Positions 20,531 to 31,236 of a DNA stretch of 64,000 nucleotides are shown here, piece by piece. A model generated the notes under the pieces. It was not told the origin of the DNA. It saw only the letters and a program-made list of their open reading frames with translations, and searched no databases. Origin of the DNA: Diplonema japonicum. Taxonomy: Eukaryota; Euglenozoa; Diplonemea; Diplonemida; Diplonemidae. Positions within the stretch are counted from its first letter, which is position 1, and each line of letters starts with the position of its first letter. A program made the translations under genes and the position numbers. Where the stretch lies: NCBI GenBank assembly GCA_964019335.1, contig OZ025712.1, positions 258,705-322,704 of the forward strand, written 5' to 3'.

Positions 20531-23500
20531 CCCCCACTCTTCGTCATTTTCTTCACTCACTAGGGGCCTCATAATTTAACGCGAAACGGTCATAATTTAA
20601 CGCAAAATCGCCATAATTTAACTACTGTAAAACGAAAAACTTCCGGACGGAAAAATGTCCGAGTTTTTTTAGCGTCCGGGAATTTTTCCGTCCGGGAATT
20701 TTTTTTAGGTAAGGCCGTCAGGGGGCCTGGTCCACTACCACCTACATACTGGCCTGGGCTGCAAACGGCAACCGCGCGAAGAAACCCCCAGGGTTCCGTT
20801 TCTGCATCTTCGTCTTCCCTTGCTGCCCCTGAGGCAATCAGCTTGTCGAGCCTTCATCGTGTGGCCTACTACCTTTCTTAATAGATGCTTTACAGCTGCG
20901 TTCAACCCAATATCCATCGGTTGAACCATGTAGGTGAGCCCAGGGGGACAAAAGCAATGTGCACGTTTGCGCCTGCGAACAACTCTACGAACCCATAGGC
21001 ATAGGTCGTGTGAGAGGTGTGGTCGCCGACAAGCAGCAGAATTCGGCAAAACCATGGGACTCGATGATTTATAGCAAAAGGAAGAAACAGCTCTGTAACC
21101 CAGATACCGAGTATCATAATTAGCCCAATGATTGGGCGATGCCGTTAGGCTCCATTCGATGGGCGGGTGCTTGACCTGGGCACGGATAATCCCTGCCGGT
21201 TGCGTTTCCGCTTTGCCTTTGTATTTAAGTTGCGGTGCAACCCATCCAGCCAAGGAAACAGCCAGCTGTTCAGTTATAGCCCGTTTTGTCCCCCAAGCCA
21301 CGGACTCTTAAGACCTTAGCACCCCTTTTCGTTTTAGTTTTTAACCCCGTATTCCAGACCAATTCCGGCCTTACTTTATGGGTGTCGATTATGGACCTGA
21401 ATTCCATGGAGAAACAGCATGCCCTCTCGTTTCCGGGCTTTGTCTTTCTTGCTGCAAAGTTTTGTGTGCCTAGCCAGTGGAAAAGGACAGTGCCCCACCA
21501 AAGTCTACCAGGTCTGTCTTTCGGGCTGGATTGGCGCACAGCAGCCCTTCTGCATAGGTGCATATTTGTTGTGCTGGGATAGGCTCGCCAAGCCCGTTTA
21601 ACCTATCGACTCAAGCAAAAACCTTTCAGCCCCCGAAGGATGCTAAATCCCGTATTGGGCGATACGCTGCTATCACGGCGTCGCGGCGGCCAGGGTGTGG
21701 TAGGGCAACACCATATTACCTTAAGAAAATCCCCAAAAAGGCTGACCTGCGTGAAAAAAAACAGCAGTGAAAGCAGTGAAGAGTGAGTGACTCAAATGAC
21801 GAAGAGTGAAATAAAACAACTTACTTGCCGCCAAATGAGCCATTATTTAACTCTCGTTACCCGTTTTTTTGCACGAGGGCCCGCAGGGCCCTCGTGCAAA
21901 AAATTCGGGAACTCGAGTTAAATAATGACTCATAATTTGTTGGCAATAAATAGTTATTTTTTTTCGTTCTCCCAATACCTTTTCTCTCAGTGCCTTCCAC
22001 TCTTCCCACTGCAGCAGCATTGTCCATAGTTTGGCATCGGACGGCCATTTCTTGACGCCCTCCCCGAGGAGCTTCCGTTCGGGTTGTCGGTTATTTTGCT
22101 GTGATTTTTTTCTTCTTTTTTTAAAATGATTTTATCCGCCATACCTGTCGTTCAAGTTTTGCGCTTTTCAACCATATCCTAGGACTGGCTGCTTTCTCCC
22201 TTGCGCTCGCAAGGATCTTTGAAGCGTGGTCGAGGTGGCCGTTCTCCGCCTCGAGGGTTGCTGCCGCGACCCAGACTTGCTCGGAGTCCTCGTTGTGGGT
22301 GAAAGCACGGGTCAGCACATCACGTGCGTCTTGAATGTGCCCGTTGATCCACTTTTCCTTTGCGTGCATGAGCCAAAGGTAGTCAGCTTCGGGGCAGGCC
22401 TTGACAGCTTCTGAAAGAAGCGCGTCTGTTTCTTGAAACCCAAAGTGGTTCTTTTCCAGAAGCGCCGCTTTAAACCACAGGGATTTTTTCTTAGGATACT
22501 GCTGCAGGGCGTAGGCGTAGATCGCCCTCGCGGTCTGGAAGGATTTGTTTGCAGCGCACGTGGTTGCATCCTGCACGAAGGTGTGCTTCCTTGTCTTCTC
22601 GTCGTCGTCCAGCCCGAAGTGGATGCTGTTGAATATGATAGCGCGGGCCACCCCTGCGTAGCCTGATTTTTCGGATTTTTCGGATTCTTTTATCCATTGT
22701 TCGCGGGTGCAGTGTGATGGGGTCAAGGCTTTCACTGCTTTGCGGATGATCCTGTCGAGGGAGTCCTTGTTCCCGACGGATTCTTCCAGTTGAGCAGCTG
22801 CGATCCACATCACTGCCTCTGCTCTGTTTTGCTGCGATGCGGTGTTCAGGATTTTCTTTGCGTTTTGGTACGTCTCGAGCTTCGCGAGGGCCAGCCACAG
22901 GTCCACGTTGTTGACGCACTCCACAGCACGGCGCAGCATGATCCTCGCATCGTCGGGTTTCTCCATCTCCACCGCTTCCTTCCAAAGCCGCACGGAGTTC
23001 GGGACCGCCTCCAATGCTTTGCGGAACACGATTCTTTTCTTCGCGGGTTCGGTTTCGTACCGTGCTGCCTCCGCCCACAGCTTCACAGAGTTCGGGATTT
23101 TTGCCACAGCCTTTGCGATCACAATCTTTGCGTTTAGTGGGGTTGCAAGGTTGGCGGCTTCAACCCAAATTTCTTCCGCGTGACCGGCTTTCTCGCAGCC
23201 CTCTGCTATGATCTGTCGTGCGACGGCGAGCTTACCAGCTTGTTGTTCGACTCTTGCCCGTCCGATCCATCCTTGCGAGTTGGTGGGGTCCGACAGTGTG
23301 ACGGACTTCATCACCTCGCGAGCGCGTTTGATGTTCGCGACATCAGTACTATCGACGTTTTGCTGTTGCAGTTCAGTCATAATGCCCTTGGGGTCGACAA
23401 CGGTTTGTCCTGAGACAGAGTCTGATGCGCGTTTTAAGGACATGTCGAGGACGGATCCTCGTGCGTGGCCTGCGGCGAGGAGGTCGGCTTGTCCTGCGGG

Positions 23501-24136
23501 GGTTGCCATGCCGCTTCCTTGCATTTGCTTCGCGTCAAGCGTGTTGCTGTGCCCTTCAGAGTTCATGTTTCGGAGATGATGGGAGTCCGGTACCGGCGTC
23601 CATATTTCCTGTTTCTTCTTCTTGATGCTGTAGTTCCCAACGTCCGGGATGCTGTCCCATTCGTCGTGCGACATCTGTGCGAGGGCCGCCTTGTTGTCTG
23701 CGAACTGCGTGTTCAGTTTTGGATTGTCCTTGCGGTGTTTTTTGAGAATCTCGACTTCTCGTTCTTCGCGGCGTCGTTTTCTCCTTTCGTCCATGTGGGT
23801 GTCCACCATTCGGTAGACCTTGTCGGCTGCCTTGTCTTCGTCTGTCCATTCTTGATTCTTGAATAAGTTGCTGTTGGTGAAACCTTCAAATTCGTCATAG
23901 TGTGTGTCGTTGTAGTCCCCTTTGTCGCCGTCGGTAGGCGGTTTTGGTGCTGCGGGGGGAGCAGGTGCTCCTGGTGCGGCGTCGTCTCGCACAGTCCCGT
24001 GCCCGCTTGTTGAGGGTCCAATGTCAGATCTCGTTGTGAATCCCGAAGCACCTCTTCCTATCCCTGCTACATACCCAGGGGGCGGTGGCTGTTCTAGCCG
24101 GGCTCGGAGCTTGGCGTAGTTGCTTAGCTGCGCCAT
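19706..24136 (-). CDS. PRPF6: Pre-mRNA splicing factor PRP6, U4/U6.U5 tri-snRNP (3 exons)
   Basis: PRP6 bridges U5 and U4/U6 in the tri-snRNP. Exons 24136-22145, 22098-21979 and 20476-19706 join into 960 residues, close to the usual length of about 940. The N-terminal PRP1_N region (GYVAGIGRGASGFTTRSDIG, then TDEDKAADKVY and DEWDSIPDVGNYS) is followed by a long array of HAT/TPR-like helical repeats with the W-x-x-A/L-A pattern. The C-terminal exon matches the family through WFHRAVSLRKDLGDAW and THGELWTTVSK. The first intron is 46 nt. The second is 1502 nt and contains a decayed transposon. The middle exon is only 120 nt (40 codons). The start ATG is preceded by a poly-A run. Confidence 0.93.
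20735..21563 (-). pseudogene. Broken DDE transposase (pogo/Tigger/jerky type)
   Basis: Pieces of a DDE transposase appear in the expected order but in different frames. The first is SIIDTHKVRPELVWN (21270-21563), matching the usual region before the first catalytic Asp, where the family has an N-x-D-E motif; that Asp region is altered here. The second is LLLVGDHTSHT with ANVHIAFVP (20902-21117), carrying a second DDE-type Asp. The third is PPGLTYMVQPMDIGLNAAVK (20735-21301 frame), the family's PP-x-T-x-x-x-QP-x-D block. A shift at the CCCCC run near 20941-20945 separates the second and third. In-frame stops and shifts mean it cannot make a working enzyme. Confidence 0.75.
21841..21927. repeat. 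Long hairpin palindrome
   Basis: The core GCACGAGGGCCC (21871-21882) and its exact complement (21886-21897) face each other across 3 nt. The 30-nt outer arms (21841-21870 and 21898-21927) are also largely complementary. It lies at the right end of the transposon. Confidence 0.9.
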
Positions 24137-24255
24137 TTTTTTTTTTTTTTTTTACCCCCGGGGCTTTGTTGAGGTGTTTTTTTTTTTTTTTTCCCAAAAA
24201 AATTCCATGGGAGAATACACTTTTTTTAGACGTTGTCTGCCGAAGTTACATATTT

Positions 24256-24288
<33 letters not shown>

Positions 24289-24709
24289 CCGTATCCGCGT
24301 TACGTTTTCTTACCTTTTTTTGTTTTGTTTTGTTTTTGTTTTTTTTTTTTCTTTCTGGTGTACCTCAATGTAATGGTGGAACACTACCAACCCCAGTGCT
24401 ATGTAGGCTGCAAGGTTGACCAGTGGACGGAGATTCTCGTCGTCAATCATATTATTATTATATTATTGTTGTGTGTTATGTTCCCTCTCCTCTCTCCCTC
24501 CCACTTTTTTTTTTTTTTTCAAAATTTCCGAGACTATTATAAAAAAAAAAATCTTTTTTTTTTTTACCCTACCCACTTTCCCCTTTCGTTTCAGGAGGGA
24601 GGGGGGGGGAACCACAAAAAAAAAAGAAAAAAAAAAACAAAAGATTTTTTTTATGAACAAAAAACAAAAAAAAATATATAACACAACCTATTTTTTTTTT
24701 TCCCCCCTC

Positions 24710-25882
24710 TCAGGTAATAACATTTGGGTCACCGGGTTTCCAAGATGACAACAGTTCAGCTCGTTTAGCGGTTCTGGATAAAAGCTGGTTCGTCGTTTCA
24801 TAGTGCTTTTGAATCTTTTGAAAGACGGGACACAGCGGCCTGAAGAGAAGCCTAGCAGGTGGAGTATCAGAACAATTACAGATAATCTTCAAACAGTTCG
24901 TCAAGAGCACGGGATTCGTGGTCTCCGGGGAGAACTTTTCAACAATGTTGAAGGTTGCCTGGCAGATTCCTGTAGAAAAAGCCTGCCGTTTTCCCTCATT
25001 GCTGACCGTTGTGATCATTATGGCACCAGTTCCGCTTACTTGTATTGATTCTTCATCGTGTTCGACAAAATCGAGCAAACTTTCCAAAACGTTTTGATCC
25101 GCGCACGCAGTCTTCCCTGCGTTGTAAAAAGCGATTTTACACAAAACTTCGCAAGCTTGCTCCTTTACACCAGAGTGCGCAGATCGTACCAATACCTTCA
25201 ACACCGGCAACACATTCTCATTCAGAACCTCCATGAACGCTCCCTTCACATTGAAAACCTTCCCCAACGCTATCAACGAATGTGTCGTGACCGCAGGAGG
25301 ACCAGCCTTCGCCTTCTGAATATATATTTTAATACACCCTTGTTTGATCAATGTCTCTGTTCCCCGATACTCAGTAACAGCGTGATCCATTGCTGCAAGA
25401 CAAGCTAGTACCTCAACAACTACAGGTGGATCTGGGTCATCGAGTGCTTCTAAAAGCTGTGTTGTGTAATTGTTTTCAATGAGGCATTCCAAGCCTGGTT
25501 GTGTGACGGCAACGAACATTAAAGCTTTTCCTGCGGATGCTCTTGCGTAGGTTGTTTCGTCCTTAAGCCTTCTTATCAGTGGTGGGATGACCCCGTAGGT
25601 TACACACCGGAGGACGTGGTCTTGCTTCTGTCCGAAGATGCCAAGCAGGCTTTCCAAAGCCTTTTCTCTTAACCCGACTTCCGGGGCATCGATGGTTTCC
25701 ACCAGCTTCGGGTACAGAATCGACCGGTACGGTTCGGTCAGGCTTTTTTGCGAGCCCTCCCTCCCTGTGCTGACGACCTTGCACGAGTGTCGCGTGATGT
25801 GGTTCAGATTCTTCTCTATCCCACGTTCCTCTATGTTGTCGGTGTATTCCTCCCCTTGCAGCCTACGCAGGACTGACCACAT
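24710..25882 (-). CDS. RSPH14: Armadillo-repeat protein, RSPH14-like radial spoke component
   Basis: 390 residues from the ATG at 25880-25882; the upstream frame is only a GTG and lysines from the leader. The protein is a chain of armadillo/HEAT helices. The pattern LREKALESLLGIFG, then GVIPPLIRRLKD and ASAGKALMFVAVTQPG near the N-terminus, together with CADQNVLESLLDFVEHDEE and GAIMITTVSNEGK later, fits the RSPH14 (RTDR1) family of ciliary radial-spoke proteins. Length is near the family's usual 350. This implies a motile flagellum. Another armadillo protein cannot be excluded without a profile search. Confidence 0.65.
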   Translation of the reverse strand: MWSVLRRLQGEEYTDNIEERGIEKNLNHITRHSCKVVSTGREGSQKSLTEPYRSILYPKLVETIDAPEVGLREKALESLLGIFGQKQDHVLRCVTYGVIPPLIRRLKDETTYARASAGKALMFVAVTQPGLECLIENNYTTQLLEALDDPDPPVVVEVLACLAAMDHAVTEYRGTETLIKQGCIKIYIQKAKAGPPAVTTHSLIALGKVFNVKGAFMEVLNENVLPVLKVLVRSAHSGVKEQACEVLCKIAFYNAGKTACADQNVLESLLDFVEHDEESIQVSGTGAIMITTVSNEGKRQAFSTGICQATFNIVEKFSPETTNPVLLTNCLKIICNCSDTPPARLLFRPLCPVFQKIQKHYETTNQLLSRTAKRAELLSSWKPGDPNVIT

Positions 25883-25943
25883 TTTTTTTTTTTTTCCCCC
25901 TACTCCCACTGGAGGTTTGTTGGAACAAATTTAAAAGATATTC

Positions 25944-25974
<31 letters not shown>

Positions 25975-26476
25975 CAAAGATCTACAATTTTTTTTATTCT
26001 AAAAAAAAAAGGGGGGTTTGCCTCTTTATTTGAACTATGTTAAGTAAAAGGGCTGCCCTTCATATGGGGGGGGGGGGGGGGGGGTCAATGCTATGGGCCA
26101 CAAAATGTGAGAAAAAGAAAAAAAAAGAGAGGTGAGAAAAAGAAAAAAAAAGCGAAAAGAAAATACAAAAAAGAGGTAAACGGTTGGGGGTGGGGTAGGG
26201 GGGTTAGAAACAAGCCAGTTGGCAACTGGCGTGACCCTCTTTCCCCCTTTTTTATTCTCCTCTTTTTTTTCTTTTTTTTTTCTCTTTTTTTTTTTTCAAC
26301 ACTAATTTTTTCTCTGCGGGCACCTGAGGTTGTGTTCTACGACCAAAGCTGTAAAAAAAGAAAAAAAAAAGAAATATGCTTCTATAACCCCCCCCCCCCC
26401 CCCCCCCCACCTCACAATCAATATTCTATAATAAAGGGAAACAACAACAACAACAACAAAAAAAAAAAACACACAC
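25883..26476. other. Intergenic, homopolymers and G/C runs
   Basis: Poly-A/T, a G run near 26067-26084, a C run near 26390-26408 and a short CAA tract near 26442-26458. No gene seen. Confidence 0.6.
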
Positions 26477-28108
26477 TCAATGAAAAACCTCTGTCTTGGC
26501 TCTTTTAGCAGGCTGCGTTTCCTGCACCACATCATCGTTGAATAATAACCGTTTGCCGATGTTTCCCTGCGAGCCTTGCGAGAGTAAGAAATTTTGCTCC
26601 TGGCTGGCGTTGGGGGATCGGGGCACCTTGCTGTTCTGGACCATAGGAGAAGCGGTGCCTTCTTGATTTTGCGTCTCGTTCCACGCATCGGCTATAAGAC
26701 TGGCTAGTTCAGAAGCAATGTCCTTGCGCTTACAGTAAACTCTGATAATCCTTTCCCAGAAGTGAGCAGGCTGTGAGGTATTCTTCAGGTTGGCGTCGGT
26801 GAGGTACACGACAGATTCTTCGTCAACGTCATTCTCTTTCTCTTTATCTCTCTTTTTGGATTTGTAAAAGGGTACGTGTTTCAAAGGGTTCTCCTTCCGC
26901 CTGGTGAAATCTCTGTCGCTGACCACGACGATAAAATCGCTGCTGTACTTTTCTAATTCTGGTTTCGCTTCCAAAAGCTGTGCTTTCAGTTTTCTCTCCG
27001 CGTCGAGCCGATCGTCCTTCTCCCTTGACTCAACCCCCAACTTAACGTCTTCCATCAACGACGTGTACAGGTCTCGTTGTTTAATCCGTTTGATCAAATC
27101 CTGTGCTTTGCGCAGTGTGTCGACGCAGAACCGTTTTGGGGGGTTGTCTTGGCTCAAACATTCAATTCGGTGAATCACATTGTCGGTCAAAAGAAGGTAC
27201 AATTTCGGGTTGGTTATCGCGTCAGAGATTCGAAGCCAGTCCTTGGCCAAAACGAGGACTTCCTCTATCATGAGTTGAAACGCCACAACAACGGAGTGCC
27301 CGTACACCTGGTGGTGGAGATCGAACCGAGATCGGAAGAGTTGGTGGATCATCCATTCTTCTTTGATGTAATATGCAAGAATGAGTTCCCCCTTTTCTGA
27401 CTTTCTCACCTGGGGGCGGAGTAGGCGGGTGATGTCGAAGGCGATTTTCGCTCCGCAGAACATCGCATCGCGAAGCAGATAATCGTATTTATCCACGTCC
27501 ATCCCGGTTTGTTTATTCGCCACGATCTGGAAGAGGAAGAGGGGTTTGTTCATTGGCCTTTTCTCGTCTTTGTTCACGCCTCTGATCATCGCTTTCACCA
27601 GTTTGATTTCCTCTTCCCGTATGTCTAGTTTCCCTTCCTCCACAGCCTTTTCAAACAGCATTTCTGACGCGTTTTCATGGTGCCAGGTTTTCGGAACGTC
27701 CTTTCCTTTTGTTCTCTCTTCTTCTAAAACTATTTGTACCACTCTTTCAAACCCGTGTGAGAACGGGCCGTGCCCTAGGTCGTGACACAAACCGGCTATC
27801 GAGACCAGGAGGATGTCGCGGTCTGATATGTTCAGCTCGGGTTGTTTGAACTGCAGCCGCTGTATCACCTTGTTCGCGAGATAGCACACACCGAGGGAAT
27901 GCATGAACCTGCTGTGGACCGCGCCGGGGAACACCCAGTCCGCGGAGCCGAGCTGCCGCAGCTCTCTCAACCGCTGGAAGTACAACGTGTCGATGATCTT
28001 CACTATATCGGGCTCGAACTCCATGTGGCCATGCACGGGGTCGTTGATGATTTTGCATTTCTTGTCACCACGATCAGGGACTGTTTGTGGAGTGTAAGGA
28101 GAGTCCAT
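26477..28108 (-). CDS. SAMHD1-like HD-domain dNTP triphosphohydrolase
   Basis: A 543-aa single-exon protein. SAMHD1 enzymes cut dNTPs to deoxynucleoside plus triphosphate and so control dNTP pools. The metal-binding HD set is intact: His70 in RFMHSLGV, His109-Asp110 in AGLCHDLGHGPFSH, and Asp206 in TGMDVDKYDYLLRD, which also keeps the substrate-contacting Lys and Tyr. The N-terminal KIINDPVHGHMEFEP and the helical core (QLFRSRFDLHHQVYGHSV) are typical. There is no N-terminal SAM domain. A charged linker (KSKKRDKEKENDVDEE) and a C-terminal tail with a basic stretch (PAKRAKTE) could be a nuclear signal. Confidence 0.9.
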   Translation of the reverse strand: MDSPYTPQTVPDRGDKKCKIINDPVHGHMEFEPDIVKIIDTLYFQRLRELRQLGSADWVFPGAVHSRFMHSLGVCYLANKVIQRLQFKQPELNISDRDILLVSIAGLCHDLGHGPFSHGFERVVQIVLEEERTKGKDVPKTWHHENASEMLFEKAVEEGKLDIREEEIKLVKAMIRGVNKDEKRPMNKPLFLFQIVANKQTGMDVDKYDYLLRDAMFCGAKIAFDITRLLRPQVRKSEKGELILAYYIKEEWMIHQLFRSRFDLHHQVYGHSVVVAFQLMIEEVLVLAKDWLRISDAITNPKLYLLLTDNVIHRIECLSQDNPPKRFCVDTLRKAQDLIKRIKQRDLYTSLMEDVKLGVESREKDDRLDAERKLKAQLLEAKPELEKYSSDFIVVVSDRDFTRRKENPLKHVPFYKSKKRDKEKENDVDEESVVYLTDANLKNTSQPAHFWERIIRVYCKRKDIASELASLIADAWNETQNQEGTASPMVQNSKVPRSPNASQEQNFLLSQGSQGNIGKRLLFNDDVVQETQPAKRAKTEVFH

Positions 28109-28174
28109 TTTTCCTTGTGTGTGTCTGTGTTGTGTGTGTGTTTATTTACAAGTCTAGAGGGAAGAGAAGTATAA

Positions 28175-28208
<34 letters not shown>

Positions 28209-28307
28209 AAAGCTAGATAGTCAAAGCTACTTGTCAAAACAAGGGGAAAGAAAAAAAAAATGTGGCAGGACGCCTGAAGAGTCTCAATCTATCTCTCTCT
28301 CTCTCGG

Positions 28308-28341
<34 letters not shown>

Positions 28342-28346
28342 AAGCC

Positions 28347-29522
28347 TCACAGTAGTATCGATATAACCTGTTTACTCTGTGGACCTGTGAGGAGAGCAGC
28401 TTGCAGAGCAGCACCTATAGTAACAGCCTCGATGGGGTACCTTGTCATGACTATGTCAATCCCACTGAAGAAGTTGCACATCATACTTCGTATTTTGGGA
28501 ATGAGTGAGGACCCACCCACAAGTACCACCTCATGCACAGACCTCTTGTCCATCTTGGCCTCACGCAGTACTGTCTCCACGTGGGTCATGCACGAGCTGA
28601 AGAGGTCTTCGCACAAACCCTCAAAGACATCCCTCGTGATGGAGGTGTAGAAGTCGATACCCTCGAAGAGGGAGTCGATCTCAATGCTGGCACAGGCAGC
28701 CGAGGAGAGAGTTCTCTTAGCCCTTTCGCACTCTGTCCTCAGCCTCCTCATGGCTATGTGATCCACGGTGAGGTCCTTCTTGTTCTTCCTCTTGAACTCC
28801 GCGACGAAGTGGTTCACCATCCTGTTGTCGAAGTCCTCCCCACCCAAGTGGGTGTCACCGGCGGTCGCCATCAGCTCAAAGATCCCACAGTCGATGGTGA
28901 GGAGGGTCACGTCGAAGGTACCACCACCAAGGTCGAAGATGAGGATGTTCTGCTCCGCCTCGTCCGCCTTGTCCGTCGTGTCAAGACCGTAGGCGATGGC
29001 GGCACCTGTGGGCTCGTTGATGATACGGAGAACCTCCATCCCGGAGATGGTACAGGCGGCCTTGGTGGCCTGACGTTGCGAGTCGTTGAAGTAATACGGG
29101 ACAGCAACGACAACCTTTGTGACTTCCTCGCCTAGGTACGCCTCAGCGGTTTCCTTCATCTTGGTTATAATCATGGAGGTGATTTCTTCGGGAAGGAATT
29201 GCCGCTCCCCGCTGACCTGGATCAGGGGATCTCCGGTGTTCTTCGCAACCACTTTGAAGGGCCAGCGCTTCATGTCGTTCTGCACAGAAGGGTCAAGGAA
29301 CTTCCTTCCGATCAGCCTGTTCATGTCGAACACAGTGTTCGAGGCAGTTGTTATCTTCGCTGCTTCGCCGACGAGATGCTCGGTGTCGGTGAAGGCCACG
29401 TACGAGGGGGTTGTCCTGTTCCCCTGGTCGTTCATGATGATCTCCACATTCTTTCCACGGCACACACCCACGCGTGCATTGGTCGTCCCCAAGTTGATAC
29501 CTATCGCTCCATCGTACACCAT
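28347..29522 (-). CDS. Hsp70-like protein with ATPase domain only, catalytic residues changed
   Basis: 391 residues covering the Hsp70 nucleotide-binding domain, ending at the inter-domain linker (SKQVISILL then TGA). The substrate-binding domain is absent, and the 238 bp downstream before the next gene are low-complexity. The phosphate 2 and adenosine motifs are present ([39 protein letters not shown]). Two key residues differ from Hsc70: N10 in IGINLGTT (usually Asp) and N68 in [10 protein letters not shown] (usually the catalytic Lys71). Overall identity to Hsc70 still looks high and codons are GC-rich, so it does not look like a decaying pseudogene. It probably binds nucleotide but is a poor ATPase. 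The domain set resembles STCH/HSPA13, but I see no signal peptide. Confidence 0.92.
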   Translation of the reverse strand: MVYDGAIGINLGTTNARVGVCRGKNVEIIMNDQGNRTTPSYVAFTDTEHLVGEAAKITTASNTVFDMNRLIGRKFLDPSVQNDMKRWPFKVVAKNTGDPLIQVSGERQFLPEEITSMIITKMKETAEAYLGEEVTKVVVAVPYYFNDSQRQATKAACTISGMEVLRIINEPTGAAIAYGLDTTDKADEAEQNILIFDLGGGTFDVTLLTIDCGIFELMATAGDTHLGGEDFDNRMVNHFVAEFKRKNKKDLTVDHIAMRRLRTECERAKRTLSSAACASIEIDSLFEGIDFYTSITRDVFEGLCEDLFSSCMTHVETVLREAKMDKRSVHEVVLVGGSSLIPKIRSMMCNFFSGIDIVMTRYPIEAVTIGAALQAALLTGPQSKQVISILL

Positions 29523-29756
29523 GGTTGGTCACCCTGTGCGTGTTCAGCTAGATTTTTAAACAAGATTCAGAAAAACAGAATATCCTTCCGATATTCTACA
29601 AAACTTCTTTGCTGCGGTTTCGTTCATTTTTTTTTGCTTCTTTTTTTTTTTTTTTTATATTATTGGTACCCTGATTGGGGGCGTTCTCAATAGAACAAAA
29701 AAAAAAGAAAATGTCAAAATCAGGTTTTCTTTTTTCTTTTCTTTTTTTTTTTTCTC

Positions 29757-30995
29757 TCATAACCTCAGAGAAACGTTGACCTGGTTGATGAACTTGCCGA
29801 ACAACCCACCACAGCAATCCACCAGGTCAAGCAAGCAGTTCCCGTCCACCACCCACAGCTGGTTCAAACAGGCCACAACGTGTGCTGCGGAAGAAAACCG
29901 CACAGCCGCATAAGGCAGCTTCAAGAGCTCCCCCTCACCGCTGACAGAGATGTTGTAGAAAAACCTCACATCGAGCACTTCTCTTTCGGGAGTTGAGAAG
30001 AAAGCTTTGAAGTGATCCTTTGTCATCCACGGTGGGGTGTGCTTGGCACCCACCCAGTACTCCATTCTGATATTGACCTTATACTTCTCCATGATAGGGA
30101 TAGGGGGTGCAGGCGGTGGATTTTTGGGAGGGTTGTTGATGGGCTCCAATTTCGCAAGTTCCTCACTTTTCTCAGCGTCAGGGAATGTAACAGGTGGAGG
30201 AGGTCGGACCAGTGAGTCTGATACAATGCACACAGCAGAGGCAACTGTGGATAGAATAGAGACTTTGATCCTCATAAGATACCTCACAGCAGCAATGCGA
30301 CACACTGCCTTCGTCGCAACAGTCAGAACGGCTGCATAGGAGGTCTGCTGTTGTTTCGAGAAGTTTTCCAACATGGTCCTGTGGGGTAGAAAGCACCTCG
30401 GTCGCAAACCGCGCCGGGGGTCCTCTTCGGGGGCGTATGAGTTGGCAAAGCGTCCCATTTCCAATGCCCGCTGAGGGACCCGCAGCCAGGACCAGAAGGA
30501 GACTCCTTCAGGAGGTGTTTGTGTGATGACCAAACCCGATTTCCTTCTCTGCGACGATATGACTGGTTCGGGCTCTGTTCTGGTCTGGCTTTGCAGTGAG
30601 TCCATCATTGGTGCGAACACGCTTAAGGATGATGGTGCACAAGATGACGTTACTGAAGAAGGCGGCCTTGCCTCTGCCTCTGTCTCCTCTTGTGCACTTT
30701 CAGGAGTTGGAGGAGGTGCCGGGACCGAAATCCCTTGTAGAATATTTTCGATCGTGTTTCGTTTCGCCATTGGTGCCTCGAATGGTGCCGCGCGCTTCCG
30801 CGCTACCGGTGCTGGCGGGGGCGGCGGGGCTCGCTTTTTCACAATTTTGTTCACCACTGCATCGTCCTGGTTTTCATGCCCCTCACCATTTTCAGGAGGA
30901 TCCCCGATCGCGAATTTCAACAACCCGCTTGAAGAGCTGCTCTCACTGCTGTTACTACTGCTGCTGCTGGTCACGCTACTCGTGCTACTTGACAT
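29757..30995 (-). CDS. Ser- and Pro-rich protein with possible C-terminal RRM
   Basis: 412 residues from the ATG at 30993-30995; the upstream GTG and Lys run is leader. It opens with a serine-rich stretch, then proline blocks (RAPPPPPAPV and others). Near residues 325-395 is an alternating strand/helix pattern (HFKAFFSTPEREVLDVRFFY, LPYAAVRFSSAAHVVACLNQ) that could be a divergent RNA-recognition motif. A middle helical, hydrophobic stretch (AAVLTVATKAVCRIAAVRYL) is of unknown use. I recognise no orthologue. RNA binding is a weak inference. Confidence 0.6.
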   Translation of the reverse strand: MSSSTSSVTSSSSSNSSESSSSSGLLKFAIGDPPENGEGHENQDDAVVNKIVKKRAPPPPPAPVARKRAAPFEAPMAKRNTIENILQGISVPAPPPTPESAQEETEAEARPPSSVTSSCAPSSLSVFAPMMDSLQSQTRTEPEPVISSQRRKSGLVITQTPPEGVSFWSWLRVPQRALEMGRFANSYAPEEDPRRGLRPRCFLPHRTMLENFSKQQQTSYAAVLTVATKAVCRIAAVRYLMRIKVSILSTVASAVCIVSDSLVRPPPPVTFPDAEKSEELAKLEPINNPPKNPPPAPPIPIMEKYKVNIRMEYWVGAKHTPPWMTKDHFKAFFSTPEREVLDVRFFYNISVSGEGELLKLPYAAVRFSSAAHVVACLNQLWVVDGNCLLDLVDCCGGLFGKFINQVNVSLRL

Positions 30996-31236
30996 TTTTT
31001 TTTTTCTCTTTCCCCCCACTTTTATCTCATTTTTTTTTTCACCCCCTCCTCTGAATGGGGGAGTTTTTTTTTTTTTTTTTCTTCTTCTTTTTTTTTTTCT
31101 TCCCAGGGAAAAAAATTGCTAGCAAAACCAAACCGATAACTCGCCCTCTTATTTCGTCCCCCGTTTCCCTTCTTCAAAAGGAAAGGAAACATCGGTGGTT
31201 CTCCCCCCCCCCCCCCCCCCCCCTGCCCTGCATGTC

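Larger units (their letters stand above)
20569..21938 (-). mobile_element. Decayed pogo/Tigger-like DNA transposon inside a PRP6 intron
   Basis: The element fills most of the 20477-21978 intron. Left-end repeats CATAATTTAAC occur three times at 20570-20632. The possible terminal pair is TCATAATTTAAC (20569-20580) and GTTAAATAATGA (21917-21928), 11 of 12 matching. CTCATAATTT occurs at both ends (20568-20577 and 21929-21938) and may be a target duplication, so the exact borders are uncertain. Two copies of CGTCCGGGAATTTTT lie just inside the left end. The interior holds transposase remnants and the right end a long hairpin. Confidence 0.75.

Noticed and set aside
20735-21563. Working transposase
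   Set aside because: Conserved blocks lie in different frames with intervening stops.
28347-29522. Simple Hsp70 pseudogene
   Set aside because: The frame is intact, most motifs are preserved and codon bias is strong; the truncation falls exactly at the linker.
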